Shown in pieces: positions 1 through 12,129 of a stretch of DNA of 64,000 nucleotides. The translations under genes were made by a program, and so were the position numbers. Under the pieces are notes generated by a model, which saw nothing but the letters and a program-made list of their open reading frames with translations, was not told the origin of the DNA and did no database searches. Within the stretch, counting starts at the first letter, position 1, and every line of letters starts with the position of its first letter. The stretch comes from Ptiloglossa arizonensis (lineage: Eukaryota; Arthropoda; Insecta; Hymenoptera; Colletidae): positions 8,990,001 through 9,054,000 of the forward strand of contig NC_135060.1 of NCBI RefSeq assembly GCF_051014685.1, written 5' to 3'.

Positions 1-420
1 GTGTATCGCCGGTGGTATAGTATGAAACGTGGGATTAAAATAGAATCTTGAAATCCGACGTTATTGGATACGCTCGGTCCTCGAGTGGTGGAAAAATGGT
101 TTCTCCAGCGAAATAAAACGCGAGGTGTGGCGGTTTAGTTATGGGACAGGCGGTCACGGTTAATTGTCGTTGTTGGTCGAAACAAGGATAGGTCTGTTGC
201 TCGTTTTCGTAGAAAAAGGGCGCCGAGAATATAAAGGAAGTCGTGACTCGTACCGAGGGACCACTTGTAATTCAGAGTTCGACCGAGAAAAATCGATTAT
301 CGATATTCGTAAAACGAACCGTGTATCGTACCGATCTCCCGCGTGTTTATCGAATTTATATTTTATTTCCATCGCGATTTAAGTCAGTGATTTAAGTCAT
401 AGTTATCGTAAGTAAATTTG
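1..420. other. Gene-free stretch
   Basis: Short overlapping open frames on both strands (about 70 codons) but no coding signature. I see nothing else. Confidence 0.5.
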
Positions 421-558
421 TATTAGGTCGTTTGGAAAGGCCTTTCCTTTTTTTTTTTGTGAAAATGAAACACGATTTTTTTAGAGTTTATAAACATTTT
501 ATCAAATCATATATTCTCCATTTTGGAAACCGAAATGACTTTCCGAACAACCCAATAT
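421..558 (+). mobile_element. MITE family A, copy 1
   Basis: About 138 bp with terminal inverted repeats: TATTAGGTCGTTTGGAAAGG at the left and the complement of TTGGGTTGTTCGGAAAGT at the right, flanked by TA. The core reads GTGAAAATGAAACACGATTT and CATATATTCTCCATTTTGGA, shared with the other copies. It looks like a non-autonomous mariner derivative. Confidence 0.85.
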
Positions 559-2954
559 TATTAGCTAACGTTCTTGTACTCTAATTCGAGGCTTTGAAGT
601 AGAAACGAAGCGACTTACTTTACTATATGGTACATAATAAATAGCAATTATAGAACGTCGATATATCTATACGATAGAAAAGAAAAAGTCAGTAGAATAA
701 AAGACGTTGATCGATTAAAATATAAATACATATAAAACTTTGAAGAAACTGGTAAATTACAGTTGTCGATCACCTTGCGCGTGTTTCTTTTAATTTCCCG
801 AAAATTGAAAATACTAAGAAAGTTTCGTCCGAATTAGAAGTGATTCGAAGAAGACGAACATCGCAACTCACAATGACATTTTCATCGGATGTTGAATATC
901 GATAATTTGAACGTGTTCTTTGGTAGCTCTTTACTGTCTAGTAATGCAAAAAGAAGGTCTCTCGTACCGAAAGTGTCGAGATTCGTTTTGATTTCGTTTC
1001 TTTGCAACAGAGACGGGTCCAGTGTCACTTTGGTTCACTCAGTCGCGACAAGAGTGAATCGAATTACGCGTTCACGCAGATGGCTTAACGCGCCAAAGCG
1101 GCGAAAATTTCCATTAACTTGAAAGAAATGAACGAAATCCTGATTTTTGTCGTTTTATTTCTTTCCTCGTTGCGATTCTTTGTTTCCATCCGCCCCCTCC
1201 CCTTGTCCATTCTTCTTTCCCTTGCTCGTTCCCTTGTATTCGTTTTATTTCGTCCACCTCTCGTTCAATGATCCTCCAACTCCCTTTCGACCTTTTCGAA
1301 TTAACGTTTCGCCACGAATCCGCAAATAAATTTCGCGAACCACTATTACCGGTCCGCCAGGGAAGGAAGTAAATCTTCGGATAAGGGGGAACGGGCATCG
1401 GCGGTTATCATTGAAGAATTTATGTGGCTTCGAACACCCATTAACTACATCAAAGGCTCCGTTTCTAGGGAAAGTTAATCGGGGATACATTTTCATCTTA
1501 ACGTAACGACGTAATTGAGACGTTACTTGCAAGAAGGCCGTGAATTTATCTCGAGCATCTTGCGCGTAGATTGGTTCGACGCATTTTACCTTTAAATAAG
1601 CATACTTTCTTCAAGTTTCGTTGCAATGTGTTTCGAACGAAAGAAAATCGAGGATTTTTAAGTACAGCTCGGTTGCTTCGATTATCATTCATTCGACGAT
1701 ATCTTTGCACGTTTTTTAACGTAATACCTTGTTATAGTCGAAAATTGTGGGTTTTCCTAAAAACTCGTGTTTTTTTGTCAATTGGGGCTGATACAGCAAT
1801 TCGACTTCCAGATGTTTGTTTTAGAGGGTGTCTTTATAAGTATCACAGTATAATTAACATTTTGAAACTCACAAGTTTCTTGCAGATAATACCGCAATTA
1901 CATTTTGAAAATATTATTCTCCGTTCGTTGCACTCGATCGTGGATCATCGTAACGAATGTTATCGGAGAAGTTATTCGATAGCTTTCGCGTTAGTAGTAA
2001 TTTATAACTGGTAGGAACGTTTTGTGATCTGAGACACGATATGAACAATATGAACAATTTTTAAACTCATGAAATGCGAATGTAGACCAGTAGTACGTAT
2101 GTTGGATTCGATAGAGACTACCAACAGATACGTAGGTGCACGATGGGAACAAAATCTAGATAGACACAGTCGCTTGTAGAACTTGATAAGTTCTTTCAAA
2201 GTTTAGTTATTCCAAGTTCGCGAAACACGATAAAGATTCGTATGAGAAAAACCAGCCTTGTTTTATTCCTTCTTTTCCATATGTTTGGAGAAAGTTTGAA
2301 TCAGTTTGTACAAGTCTAGTCATTATCCCTATCTATTCAGATGATTTGTCGGTACAAGCGTTGACTATGTTGTTTATTACCCTCTTATTTCGTTGTTTTC
2401 TCGCTAAAGCGTGTAGATTTTTATTCTCCTTTTGCGTTACCTAAACTTTTCTCAAAGACATCTGCATTCGTGGTATTTATTTTGCAAGTACTCGAATCTC
2501 GGTTAGGAGTACAAATCCCTGTCTCTTTCGCTCCTCAACCAATTCTACATATTTTGCCAAACTTTCGTGCGGCTATTTTCAATTTTATAATGCCTTAAAT
2601 TGTACCGAAAGCTTCGTGTAATTCATATTCATGCAACGCGAGAGTTCGTAATTTATTTCCGAGGAAATTTAATGGGTTTTTCTTTTCAAAGTAAATTTGT
2701 TTGAGGATCACGTGCAATGAATAGGAATACGCGCGCGTGCCGTTTGCAAACGTTTTTGCAAATTTTCCTTTTAAAACACGTGTTTTAAATCGTTGAACAC
2801 ATCCAATGGTTGGTAAATATTATATACAAATAAATCAATAAATATACGCACACGGTATAATAATCTCCGCGAGGCAGTTTTTCAACGAAAAATACGCAAA
2901 TTATCGTCGAATTCGTTTTAATAAATACATTTAAAAATGCTAGGAAATACCACC

Positions 2955-3208
2955 TCGACTTTAAACGTTTTAAAGTGAACGAACGACGGCCCCGTTGATT
3001 TTCTCGTTACCGAAAACTTTCTCGTTACGATACCGCGATCGAACATCGAACGAATCGCGGTGTTTTTTAAATTGCTTCGACTTTAAACATTTTAAAGCGA
3101 TCGATAGGGCTTGCGTTGATTTTCTCGTTGGCGAATATTTCATTTCGTTTTCGTTATTTCGATCGAGCGTAGAACGAACCGGGGCCTTTTTTTAAATTAC
3201 TACGACCG
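2955..3208. repeat. Two-copy ~124-bp tandem duplication
   Basis: CGACTTTAAACGTTTTAAAG at 2957 recurs as CGACTTTAAACATTTTAAAG at about 3078. Both copies continue with CGTTGATTTTCTCGTT and a C/T-rich end followed by TTTTTTTAAATT. Confidence 0.75.
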
Positions 3209-3666
3209 TTTTTCTAACTGGAAAACGCTACGGGCTATCGTATCGAACGATAATTCATGACGTTTCAACGTACGTTTGCAAAATAGTGTGCAGCACGAGC
3301 GGTTAGATCTGTAATTGTACAACCAACACGTTGAATCTGGTACAGAGTAAGGGAGAACACGAGAAGCGAAGAGAGCGAGAGGACCAGAATTTCCAGTAAC
3401 CGAGGGTACAGTTCATTCAGGTCGAATGTTCGGGCAAGGTAGGCAAATAGAATGCGAAATGTCAATTACGCCATTTGCACCGTGCTTTATTAAATTCCTT
3501 TTCAGTTATTAGAGTTTCGAGAAAGTTCTGGAAATGCTCGAGGTACGATACTGCCTCATTAATGTGGCACAGGAATACAGAGGGCGATCAACGAGTGCAC
3601 TTTAAAACCATTTTCGTTCTCTCTTGATCAAACTTTGGATATTATATTACTCGGTTTCTCAATTAA

Positions 3667-3667
<1 letters not shown>

Positions 3668-3728
<61 letters not shown>
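3668..3728. repeat. Compound (CA)n(TA)n microsatellite
   Basis: About 16 CA units pass straight into about 14 TA units. Confidence 0.95.
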
Positions 3729-3730
<2 letters not shown>

Positions 3731-6541
3731 AGACCGCGGGAAAATCAAGTTTCGAGTTTCCCGGTTTCTTGTTTGTTCTGCTAACTTCTGCGATTCGTGT
3801 TAAAACAATTTTCAGATCTCGATCCGACAAACATTTCTTGCCTCTTAATACGGTAATTTGCGCTTCGGATATAACCGGATGAAAATGTTCCAAGTTCCCG
3901 TGAACAATCGAAATGGTACAAGATGAGAGAACTTCGAGGATGAAAATCAGCGTAAGAGGGTCGTCGAATTTGTGCTCTTTTCAAATTTCGTGCGTAACGA
4001 CTGATATCAACTTTCGTTATTCACGGATAAATCACACGGGCAGCTGTATGCTAGGAAATGAAGAATTATTAAAAAAAAAAAAAAAGAAATACGAAATCAT
4101 TTTTCGTAAACAATTTTTGTCGACATTTTTCTCAATTACAATCACGTTCTACGTTGTGTGGATCTCCGTACGAAATTTTACTAGTCCGAATAGTATTTTA
4201 CAAATTTGAAACATTGCATCGTACGCGTGTAGAGATACACTGTTATATATACTATATATAATAGTTATATATACTAAAGTAGATATAATAGGACAATTTC
4301 GGCTCGCGAAACTTTCGTTTATACCTTCGAAGAACTCTCAGCTTCGTTTTCGACCGAATCCTGATAGGGTTGGAAGAGTCCAAAAACTTTCACCGAGAAG
4401 ACAGGCGCGTTCAATTACGAAGTACAAAGGGTTGGTCGATGTCGTCTCTTGTTCTTGGTCGGCCGTACGTTTATTTGTACTCGATGAGTCCGTCTGGGGG
4501 GGATACCGCCATTGTTCTTACGGATTGGGTTTTTCGTAGAGATTAATGAGACCGGTTCTTAGTCTCTCCGACGTTCGATCGGGGAATCTGTCTTGATAAT
4601 TTAACGGTCCCCGCTCTAAATCTTCGGGATTTACTTTAATTAGCGCTCACACGTCTTCGACCTTCTACGAGTTCAATTATCGGTTTTCACGGAATCACCG
4701 AGCTCTGTAAATTAAGAAACCACCTGCAAATGTGCTCACCGTTGTGTCCTTGTCCTCTCCTTCGCAATATTTCCACTTCCCGTGTTCGAGGAACGTCGCG
4801 CGAACTGTAATTCGAAAACCGTGTTTGGTGATTAGAGTAACACGGTGGAACTAAAGGGACATTGTTTCTTCGATATAAATTGGTCTTGGCGAACTATACC
4901 GTGTCGAATAATTTCGGTACTCCGGGGACGTGTAACATAATTTTGGAACGCGACGAATGATTTCAAATTATAGACTTAGCGAGCAGAATTGAAGCTCGAT
5001 CGAGAAAGTTTTGCAACTTTATGTTTACCACACCTCTACAGTTCGCTAAGATCGGTTTATGTATCGGAAATGCGTACAACGAATTAACGAAGAGACCTTT
5101 CAAAACGATGCGCTTTGTTCGAACGTTCTCGTCGAATTAAATCGAACAAAATGATTGAGAATTAATTGAATCGCACGAGATGAAACGTTTCTAATCTGAA
5201 AACGTTCCCGACACGAACACGTTGCATTAAGAAGCACGTGTCTCGGTCAGAAACAAAGGCTCTTCAAGCTCCGTAGAGCAGCGTTCTCGACGTTGGAACG
5301 AATCGATTGGCAAATTCGACGATAGTTTCCGGGTCTTCAATTTCAAGAACGCTAAACTCTTGGATACTCTCTATCCGTACGTGTAAACCTTGACTTTTAC
5401 ACCTTTCCAAGTATTTTACAACGACTGCTTTACGTGCTCGCCCCGAAAATGTCGACAGTGAGTGCTTTACTTAGTATCCTGTGTCTCGAGTACCCACAGT
5501 TTGCGCTCCGAGGAGTACGAAAACAGTGCACTTAGCTGGAGGAGAACTCGTGCAGTATCGCGTATATAGGGTGTGTCGTTAGCTGTCAAGTTCTTAACGT
5601 TAGTTTGGAAATATTTGCGAATCTGCCTTCGATTACAGTGGCAAAAGTAACGAGGATGTTTGGAATATTTATCGACCGACTTGACGTCAATTTTTACTCA
5701 AACTTTTGTATTCTTCTATACTTTCGTTTCGACATTAAGGTAAAATCCTCTCCAATATCTGCTTGCATTCGTTATGGATCTTTTATGCGCGCGTAAAGTT
5801 TATTGATCGAATAAATTCAACGACCAAACGACGCTAATAAATCTATCGTAGGCACCGTTCTTAAACATAGAACACAAACTCGTGCACCGTAACGAGCAAA
5901 CCACCCAGTACATGCTCCAGAATGTGTGAGTATCGCTGCGTGTTTATTCCTACACAACTATCTCGCATGAACACCTGATCTCGAAGGTCGGCGTGTCTGC
6001 GGTTCGGCCGAAACCGAAATGACGGGGTTAATGGAAGTCTGGACGTAGCTGCCCTCCTTGCAAGGAAACCGAAAACGGAGCTGGAAAGGTAGAGCTCACC
6101 CTCCTCGTTACCGTAGAAAAAGACCAGGTTGCCCTTTGCTACCGAATAAGCGGCCCCTCGTATCTCTTGGCCCCGGACTACCTTCATTTTCGGAACAAAT
6201 GTACGCAATTATTTGTTACTTTTCTCTTGCCCTCGCTCCATCAGAAATAAATAAGAAATCGGGCTGTATCGACGCTGGAACTGGAAGATTGCGGAGGAGG
6301 AACCTTCCTTGGATCTTCCATCTTTTATGAAACGAAAATTGTACATCCACCGATCGCACAGGCAACAAACGAACGGCGAGCTAATGATCGAACAAAGCCG
6401 CGACGTAATCGTAAAGCTCAGGGTGCACATAAACGATGAATACAGACTTCACGGGTATAGTTAGAAACACGTTGGAGGGAGCTAAAGTGTCTAGATAAAC
6501 GTATGTCCTAGAAACTAATAGTCTCGGTGAGATTTACCTTT

Positions 6542-6547
6542 TTTATT
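6542..6547 (-). terminator. Candidate poly(A) signal of NADK2
   Basis: The minus strand reads AATAAA here, about 180 nt after the NADK2 stop codon, a normal spacing for a short 3' UTR. This is one short motif in AT-rich DNA, so it is suggestive only. Confidence 0.35.
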
Positions 6548-6727
6548 TTACTAATCATTGAGAGAACAATTAAGAGATTTCTTGTTGCTTCTCAAGGCAT
6601 TTCACGAGTACCGTTTCACCGATACGTCAAGGTTTCAACGATCATTCGATTTAATTGGAACTTTATTAGAAATATTTTCGAAGATTTTAAGAAGAACTCA
6701 AGGTACAGTATCCCGGGCAAGTGAGTA

Positions 6728-6957
6728 TTATGTTACAACGATTTGCTTAAGAGAGTACTCGGGTTTGATCTCAAATGAGGCAGTCGTTCCATCGTTGAAA
6801 GGCAAAGAAATGCTACCGTCTATTACCAAGCCAGCATCGAAGCCACAAGATTTCACAGTCAGCTTAGTGCACTTTTGCCTTTCTGGATGACACTTCTCTT
6901 GCACCTTGCGCCTGGTCTTCATTATCTCCCGTATCATGTACGTCATGTGCAAATCTT
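6728..6957 (-). CDS. NADK2: NADK2 exon 4 (terminal)
   Basis: Acceptor TTTCGCAG|AA restores the Glu codon and continues EDLHMTYMIREIMK. It then runs into DAGLVIDGSISLPFNDGT, a hallmark near the family C-terminus, and ends at KPEYSLKQIVVT and TAA. The end falls where other NADK2 proteins stop, so the gene looks complete at its 3' end. Confidence 0.9.
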
Positions 6958-9900
6958 CTGCGAAACATTGAAACAGAAACTCATTTCTTTTTTTTGACGT
7001 TAGCCTACTTTTACGCTAAAATACTTTTACGTTAGAATCTTTTTGCGTTAAAATATTTTTACGTTAGAATCTTTTCACACTTAAATATTTTTACGTTAGA
7101 ATCTTCTCGCGTTAAACTATTCACACGTTAGAATCTTTTCACGTTCAAATATTTATATATTAGAATGTTTCCAAATGGTTAGAAAATATATTCACGTCAG
7201 AATCTTTTGCACACGATTGAAAAAAGTGTTTCTAAACTCGTAAAAGGTTGCTATACAGCTCCTCGATTCGTACTTTGAAAAGAAACCGAACGTTTTGTTT
7301 CTCACGACTTTGCTATTATACTTCGTAATAATTTCGAACGATACTTTTGAATTCTTAATCGACGAATGGAGAATTTTCGGTCCACTTTTTTCCCCATTTC
7401 GATACGAGTCAACAAGAATGCTGCACGAGTCGGCTACCTGGAGGGTATACGAGAGATCGGTGGTATTTGTACAATAAATCGTTGGTTTCCTCTTGGTTCA
7501 ATTTCTTGCCTGTGGCCATTTCGACGATTCGCTGAATGGTATCAGCGGGTCGAAGGTTCATAGATTTGTACCAGGATCGGGAGCCTGAGCCAGTGCAAAC
7601 GCATATACCCGAAGATTGGACTGTATACGACTCCTGGTCTTCGACTTGGATGGCTAACATTATTGGTCTCGCTGCCAAAAATTCTCCCATGAATACCTAA
7701 ACGTTTTGCGTGGAAAGTATTAGTTATTTCGGTAGGTACGATCGCTCGCGGGCTAAAGTTGAAAAGGGATACTTAACTTCGTTCAGGGCAAGCCACGGCA
7801 AGGTTCTTTGACGCGGCTGAAGAGCGTCCGCTATTTTTCTTTGCGACGATCGTATGAGAGCTCTGAGAAATTAAATTATAAATTATACCCAGAAGAGGGA
7901 AACAAAGATATTTTTCAAGAGAAAAAATGTATCGAATCCTACGTGTAATTTGACTAGGCATTACGAAGTTTGCAATAACGATCTTGGAAACCCGACGAAC
8001 GAGAAACTATCGTACTTGGGAAATAACTAATCGATTTAAAAAATAGAAGAGGCAAAGGAATTACATTTCTGTTATAAATTTCAATGTAATCGAGCCCTCT
8101 GTAAGTGCGTTCTAAATAAATTTTACTTCAAAATTAGTTCTAATATCGTATTACAAGATTCAATAAATAGTAAAGCCCAAGTACCTAAGTAATTTATAGG
8201 TACTTCTATCTCAGATTGTTTTTCTTCTTTTTTATTTCAACCCTTTTTCATTTTCAAACATTCACGCTTGAAATCTAATTCACACCGATAGAATCAGATC
8301 GTCAACGAAGCGGTTTATAAATTTCAATTGCTCGACAGTTTGAAAAAAAATTCAACTGAATCGAAATAATTGTTCGATCCGCGATCAATTACAAACGAGA
8401 TGTAATTTGGTAACTTTTTTTCGTCGAATTACGATTTCTCGTAGAATACTCGTCGTACACAATCGAGAAGAAACGACTTCTTTGCGAACGTCGTTACTGC
8501 ACGGATATTGTAATTTACAAGTTATAACTGCCGAAGTTCTAATGTGCACGAGACTATAACTCGAAACTACTTGGCGGGAAGGACCAGCCGCGAAATGAAG
8601 ATGCATTACGGTCTTTATGAAAACGTAGAATCGGCGATACGCATAGCTTACTTAAAACTTAAGAGAAAATACGAAAGAACTTCGTTAAACGAGTCGTACC
8701 GCGAAAGATACCGTTGGTTGTTGGTGTTTCATCATTTTTACGAACCTAATTTCAAGCGACACCGCCCAAAACGTGCAAACTTTAAAACGGAAGAACTTTC
8801 GCGACAGATAAAGACGTTAATTACAACGAATGTAGCGAATTTATCAAACTAACGAAACAAATCTGTCTTTTCTTGAGTTCCAAGAGTGTCTCGTAATTCT
8901 CTATACCGATATTAAACATTTGTACTCGTATCTATCAATGATCGAAACACACCGAGAGAGTACTGTCCGAGATAAAACGATTTGAAAGTATTATATTTAA
9001 CAAGTTTTACTCTTTCTCGTTAATTAAGACTTAAATGAGACGAAAGACGCAGTTCCTTCCATCGTCGGAAAGCATCGGTTCGGTAAGACTCTGAGAGAGT
9101 TCAGTTTCAATAATTACGAGAGCATCGGTTATTAAAATTCTTATTCCCGTTGAAACAATTAGCCGGAATAATATCTTACGTTTGGAACTTTTAATGGACA
9201 ACGAGGCACCGTTTTGAAATTTCTTAATACACGAGGAATCGGCGCGCGTGTCTCGTTTAACAAACTTCGAACGAACTTCGAACAGATATTTCTCTGTTTT
9301 ATGTACACGCCGCACGAGGGTTCTAAAGATTCATCTTTCGAGAGCGTCATTAATTTAAGAAATACGTCGATGGTGGAACCTCGAATAATCGATAATATCG
9401 CCGTGAATAAGCAACGTTACCGTTTCTCTCGAATCGTTGTAAATGTTGAAAAAAAAAGAAACGAAAGAGAGTCCTTTGGCCGTAGCATCGCGTGTCGCGC
9501 GGCAGCGAATAAAAATGCACATATTGATTTCCGCTAGGGAAGAACAAGCTTAGATCAGAGAGGATAACTTCACTGTAATGCACCCACTCGACTCTTCTCT
9601 CTCCTTGTGTACGGGTCTTCTCGTGTATGTGAAAAGGTCGTCTGTAAAGTCCCTCTCCATTCATTACTGTTCGTATGCGACTCCGCATCAATAACGTGTA
9701 TTCTCCTGAATGGAGTTTTTCAAATATGCTCTCGATATTCACGGCGTACTTCGGTGGAAGCGTAAAAATGTTACTTTCGCTCGAGACATTGGGATTGATA
9801 GCGAACACCGGCTTTGTGTTGTCTTGTATCAACTTCGACGCCAGGAGGAACGTTCCGTCACCGCCGATCGGAATCACCAAATCTGCCCATTTTACGCACT

Positions 9901-10977
9901 TCATCGCGTCGGTTATCCTGATCAACAAAATGTAAACGTTACACAGGACAACGATAATTATTAGTGTAAATCGTGACGGACGACAGAACGTGAATTTTCT
10001 TTTATAGAGTTGATATTTGAATTTAAAGAAAATTTACGATTTGGTCCTTTTTATTTGTATAATAAATATTTTATTTGTATATAATTTTATTTGTACAATA
10101 AATATTTTATTTGTATATAATTTTATTTGTATAATTTCACGCGAAATAATCAGCTGAATCTCTTTCGTAACTAGCGAACGAATTAAACTTTTTTTTTATC
10201 CCATGGATTTTGAGGTACCTTCAAGGTGATGATATTTAATTTTTTGTGTGTCTCTTTTTTATACAAGTTTTTAAGGTCACCATCAACTTTTCCATGAATC
10301 ATTCTGTGATGAAAAAAAAAGAAGAATACTTATTTTTTTCAACTTGGATTCGTTTCGATACCTGTTACTCGACAGGCTAAATAAATTATAGGATTATGGG
10401 TAAAAAAGTTGAAGGTGATCTTGAAAACTTACACAGAAGAAAAGAGACACAAATATCAAATGTCATCGTCTTGAAGGCCCTTCGAAATCGTATCGTTGGT
10501 GATAAAAGAAATATTGGTTTCTTCGTTAGTTACGAAACAAATTTCATTTGAAAATTTTCCAGTTTTGTATAAGTCGTAATAAATTTTGTAATGGGGACGA
10601 CTTTTGTCACGAATGCTGCACAATTTAATTTTCGTGTATCTTTGGTTACTTTTCTATACACGTCCTATTCTTGTTGCAATTGGTGGTTTTTGACGTTTAA
10701 TAATATCTGTTTTGATATCCTACCTTTTTGTAATGCGATAACTGATGTCGAGTTTTTTGAGAACCGTCGCCAAACTTTTTTCGCAAGCGATTTGCAATTG
10801 GTGCTCGGTGAGAATTTCTTGCGGATCCTTCCCCTGTTCTTTTATCTTCGACAATATTTGATCCTTGTTCAGGTAACGATACTGATGCGTTAAAAACTCC
10901 AAAGCGGATAGTTTCGAAACACCGAGTACCTTCTGGGGCCAATATAATGTACTCCTCAAACAGGTTATCAGTTTCAT
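6728..10977 (-). CDS. NADK2: Mitochondrial NAD kinase 2 (NADK2-like), 4 exons, 363 aa
   Basis: NAD kinase phosphorylates NAD+ to NADP+ with ATP; the NADK2 branch is the mitochondrial form. The model joins 10977-10724, 9917-9569, 7696-7438 and 6957-6728 (TAA at 6728-6730), 1092 nt in all with consistent phases. GGDGTFLL (residues about 103-110) is the family's nucleotide-binding motif. CTGSGSRSW (about 235-243) matches the second conserved block, and DAGLVIDGSISLPFNDGT (about 328-345) matches the C-terminal block. Seen: an intact frame and about 363 residues, near the usual insect length but shorter than vertebrate NADK2, which has a longer N-terminus. The start is the first ATG of the frame, at 10977. 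The targeting peptide is therefore very short or lies in an unseen upstream exon. Overall it looks like a divergent member of the family. Introns 1 and 3 carry repeats. The large unknown gene lies upstream on the same strand. Confidence 0.9.
7005..7210. repeat. Degenerate ~33-bp tandem repeat in NADK2 intron 3
   Basis: Variants of TTTTTACGTTAGAATCTTTT recur about every 30-35 bp, at least six times, drifting in sequence. The array fills nearly half of the 480-nt intron between exons 3 and 4. Confidence 0.7.
7438..7696 (-). CDS. NADK2: NADK2 exon 3
   Basis: The exon begins after acceptor ACGTTTAG|GTATTC and reads VFMGEFLAARP. It contains GICVCTGSGSRSW, equivalent to the conserved CTGTGS block of NADK2, and ends at CCAG|GTAGCC, leaving one base of a Glu codon. 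The frame is open throughout, and plus-strand open frames here are shadows. Confidence 0.88.
9569..9917 (-). CDS. NADK2: NADK2 exon 2 (GGDGT exon)
   Basis: Acceptor GATCAG|G completes an Arg codon left by exon 1, giving the continuous reading KRITDAMKCVKWADLVIPIG. The exon holds the GGDGT catalytic/NAD-binding motif and the stretch up to HYSE. In the family, the next residues should read (N)EVFIGE. The junction HYSE|VFMGE supplies exactly this, but needs the unusual donor GAA|GTTATC. Confidence 0.85.
10045..10132. repeat. AT-rich tandem duplication in NADK2 intron 1
   Basis: The phrase TTATTTGTATAATAAATATT and its continuation occurs nearly twice in succession, a short low-complexity tandem array. 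Confidence 0.6.
10152..10552. repeat. Long imperfect inverted repeat in NADK2 intron 1
   Basis: The left arm (about 10152-10294) and right arm (about 10402-10552) are reverse complements with scattered differences. For example, TTCAAGGTGATGATATTTAA on the left pairs with the complement of the right arm near 10450-10475, and CGTAACTAGCGAACGA pairs with the copy near 10520. An unrelated loop of about 100 bp separates the arms. The structure resembles a fold-back MITE inserted in the intron. The inner part also has an AT-rich 45-50 bp duplication just outside it (10050-10130). Confidence 0.7.
10724..10977 (-). CDS. NADK2: NADK2 exon 1
   Basis: Residues 1-84 plus two bases of codon 85, beginning MKLITCLRSTLYWPQKVLGV. 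The segment KVLGVSKLSALEF followed by HQYRYLN corresponds to the N-terminal strand and Y-rich segment that opens the kinase domain in NADK2 proteins. The donor is AAAAG|GTAGGA. A GTG lies three codons upstream in frame, but ATG 10977 is the natural start. Confidence 0.85.
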
Positions 10978-12129
10978 GATTAACACGAAATTTCGATCAA
11001 TGCTATTGGTTTAGGTTAGATCAGTATCGGTATTAGTAAAATATTGAAACGTTTCCGAGCATTGTTCGGCGCAATCGTTTCGGATTAATATTAATTAAAT
11101 CGACGAAATTAGTTTGACCTCTGTTATGATATTAAATATTGAATCAAGAGATTGTTCGCTTTCTACTGCTTTCGCAGCATACGAGTATACATATTCAATA
11201 TACCATTTCGATGAATATTTAAATACACGTCGTGCTTATTCAATAAATTGATTTTACTCTGACATCATGTGTCAATATAAATAAATTTCTAATAGTTTTA
11301 TTGTCAAATAAATTACAAATCGGGCAGTTACGTTTATTCCAGCTGCCGTGGTCCCCGTATAAAGACTTTCGACTGTTGCTAATTTCATTATACGATCGAA
11401 ATATCATAGAAAATGCAAAAGCAACTTATAGACACAAATGTGATAATATTTGAAAATAATAAGAAACTGTGAAAATAACATAATCGATAAAATTGGCTCC
11501 AAAAATAAATTTCATAGACAAATAAAATTAACGCGACTCTTTATTTGAATACTCTACGAATGAGTTTCTTCAAACTTTCCTTTTAATCTTTATATACTAC
11601 GGACCGAAATGAAGCATAAACGTTCACCAACAGCAGATACTACAATCTCGTGTTTCCAAAAAATTAATTAACTCCTGGTAGAAGTCTCTTCTCGATTAAA
11701 AAATCCTCTACAAATACGAAATACGAAAAACTCTATCGTTGCTCGAGTCGTCGTTCTTTGCAAAGTAACCTTCTTTCACCCAACTATCAAAACGATTCCA
11801 CCTTCGTGGCAGTCTCTAGAGTCGACGTGGGATGGTTCCACGAACCAGTGACTCGACAAAGTTCGTTTTAATGGATTCGATCCAACGTTTCTGCATTCGA
11901 CCGTCTCGAGCCGGAACTGTTTATTCGCGTCTCCGAATTAGCAAATCGCATCGCGTCTCTGCGGATCCATAACATCGGAGGGTTGCTACGAGTCAAAGCC
12001 GTAGTATTCGGGTACCGGTACGATGACGTTCGCGCTTGGGAACGTGTTCCTCGGGATTACCTCACGTGTCCTAAGTGATACTTGGCACTCAGGACGTCGC
12101 GAGGTTGCGTGTCTTGTACGTCGGCTTCT

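Larger units (their letters stand above)
559..6541. other. Gene-free stretch (possible exon remnant at 6100-6187)
   Basis: AT-rich sequence with a duplication (2955-3208), a microsatellite (3668-3728) and AT dinucleotide palindromes near 4243-4275. No gene is recognised. On the minus strand an ATG at 6187 opens MKVVRGQEIRGAAYSVAKGN and reaches a strong donor (GAGGAGG|GTGAGC) after 29 codons. This is the only coding-like piece and is unassigned. Confidence 0.45.

Noticed and set aside
8544..8852. Plus-strand frame of 102 codons inside NADK2 intron 2
   Set aside because: No motif and no splice or promoter evidence; basic composition typical of chance frames here.
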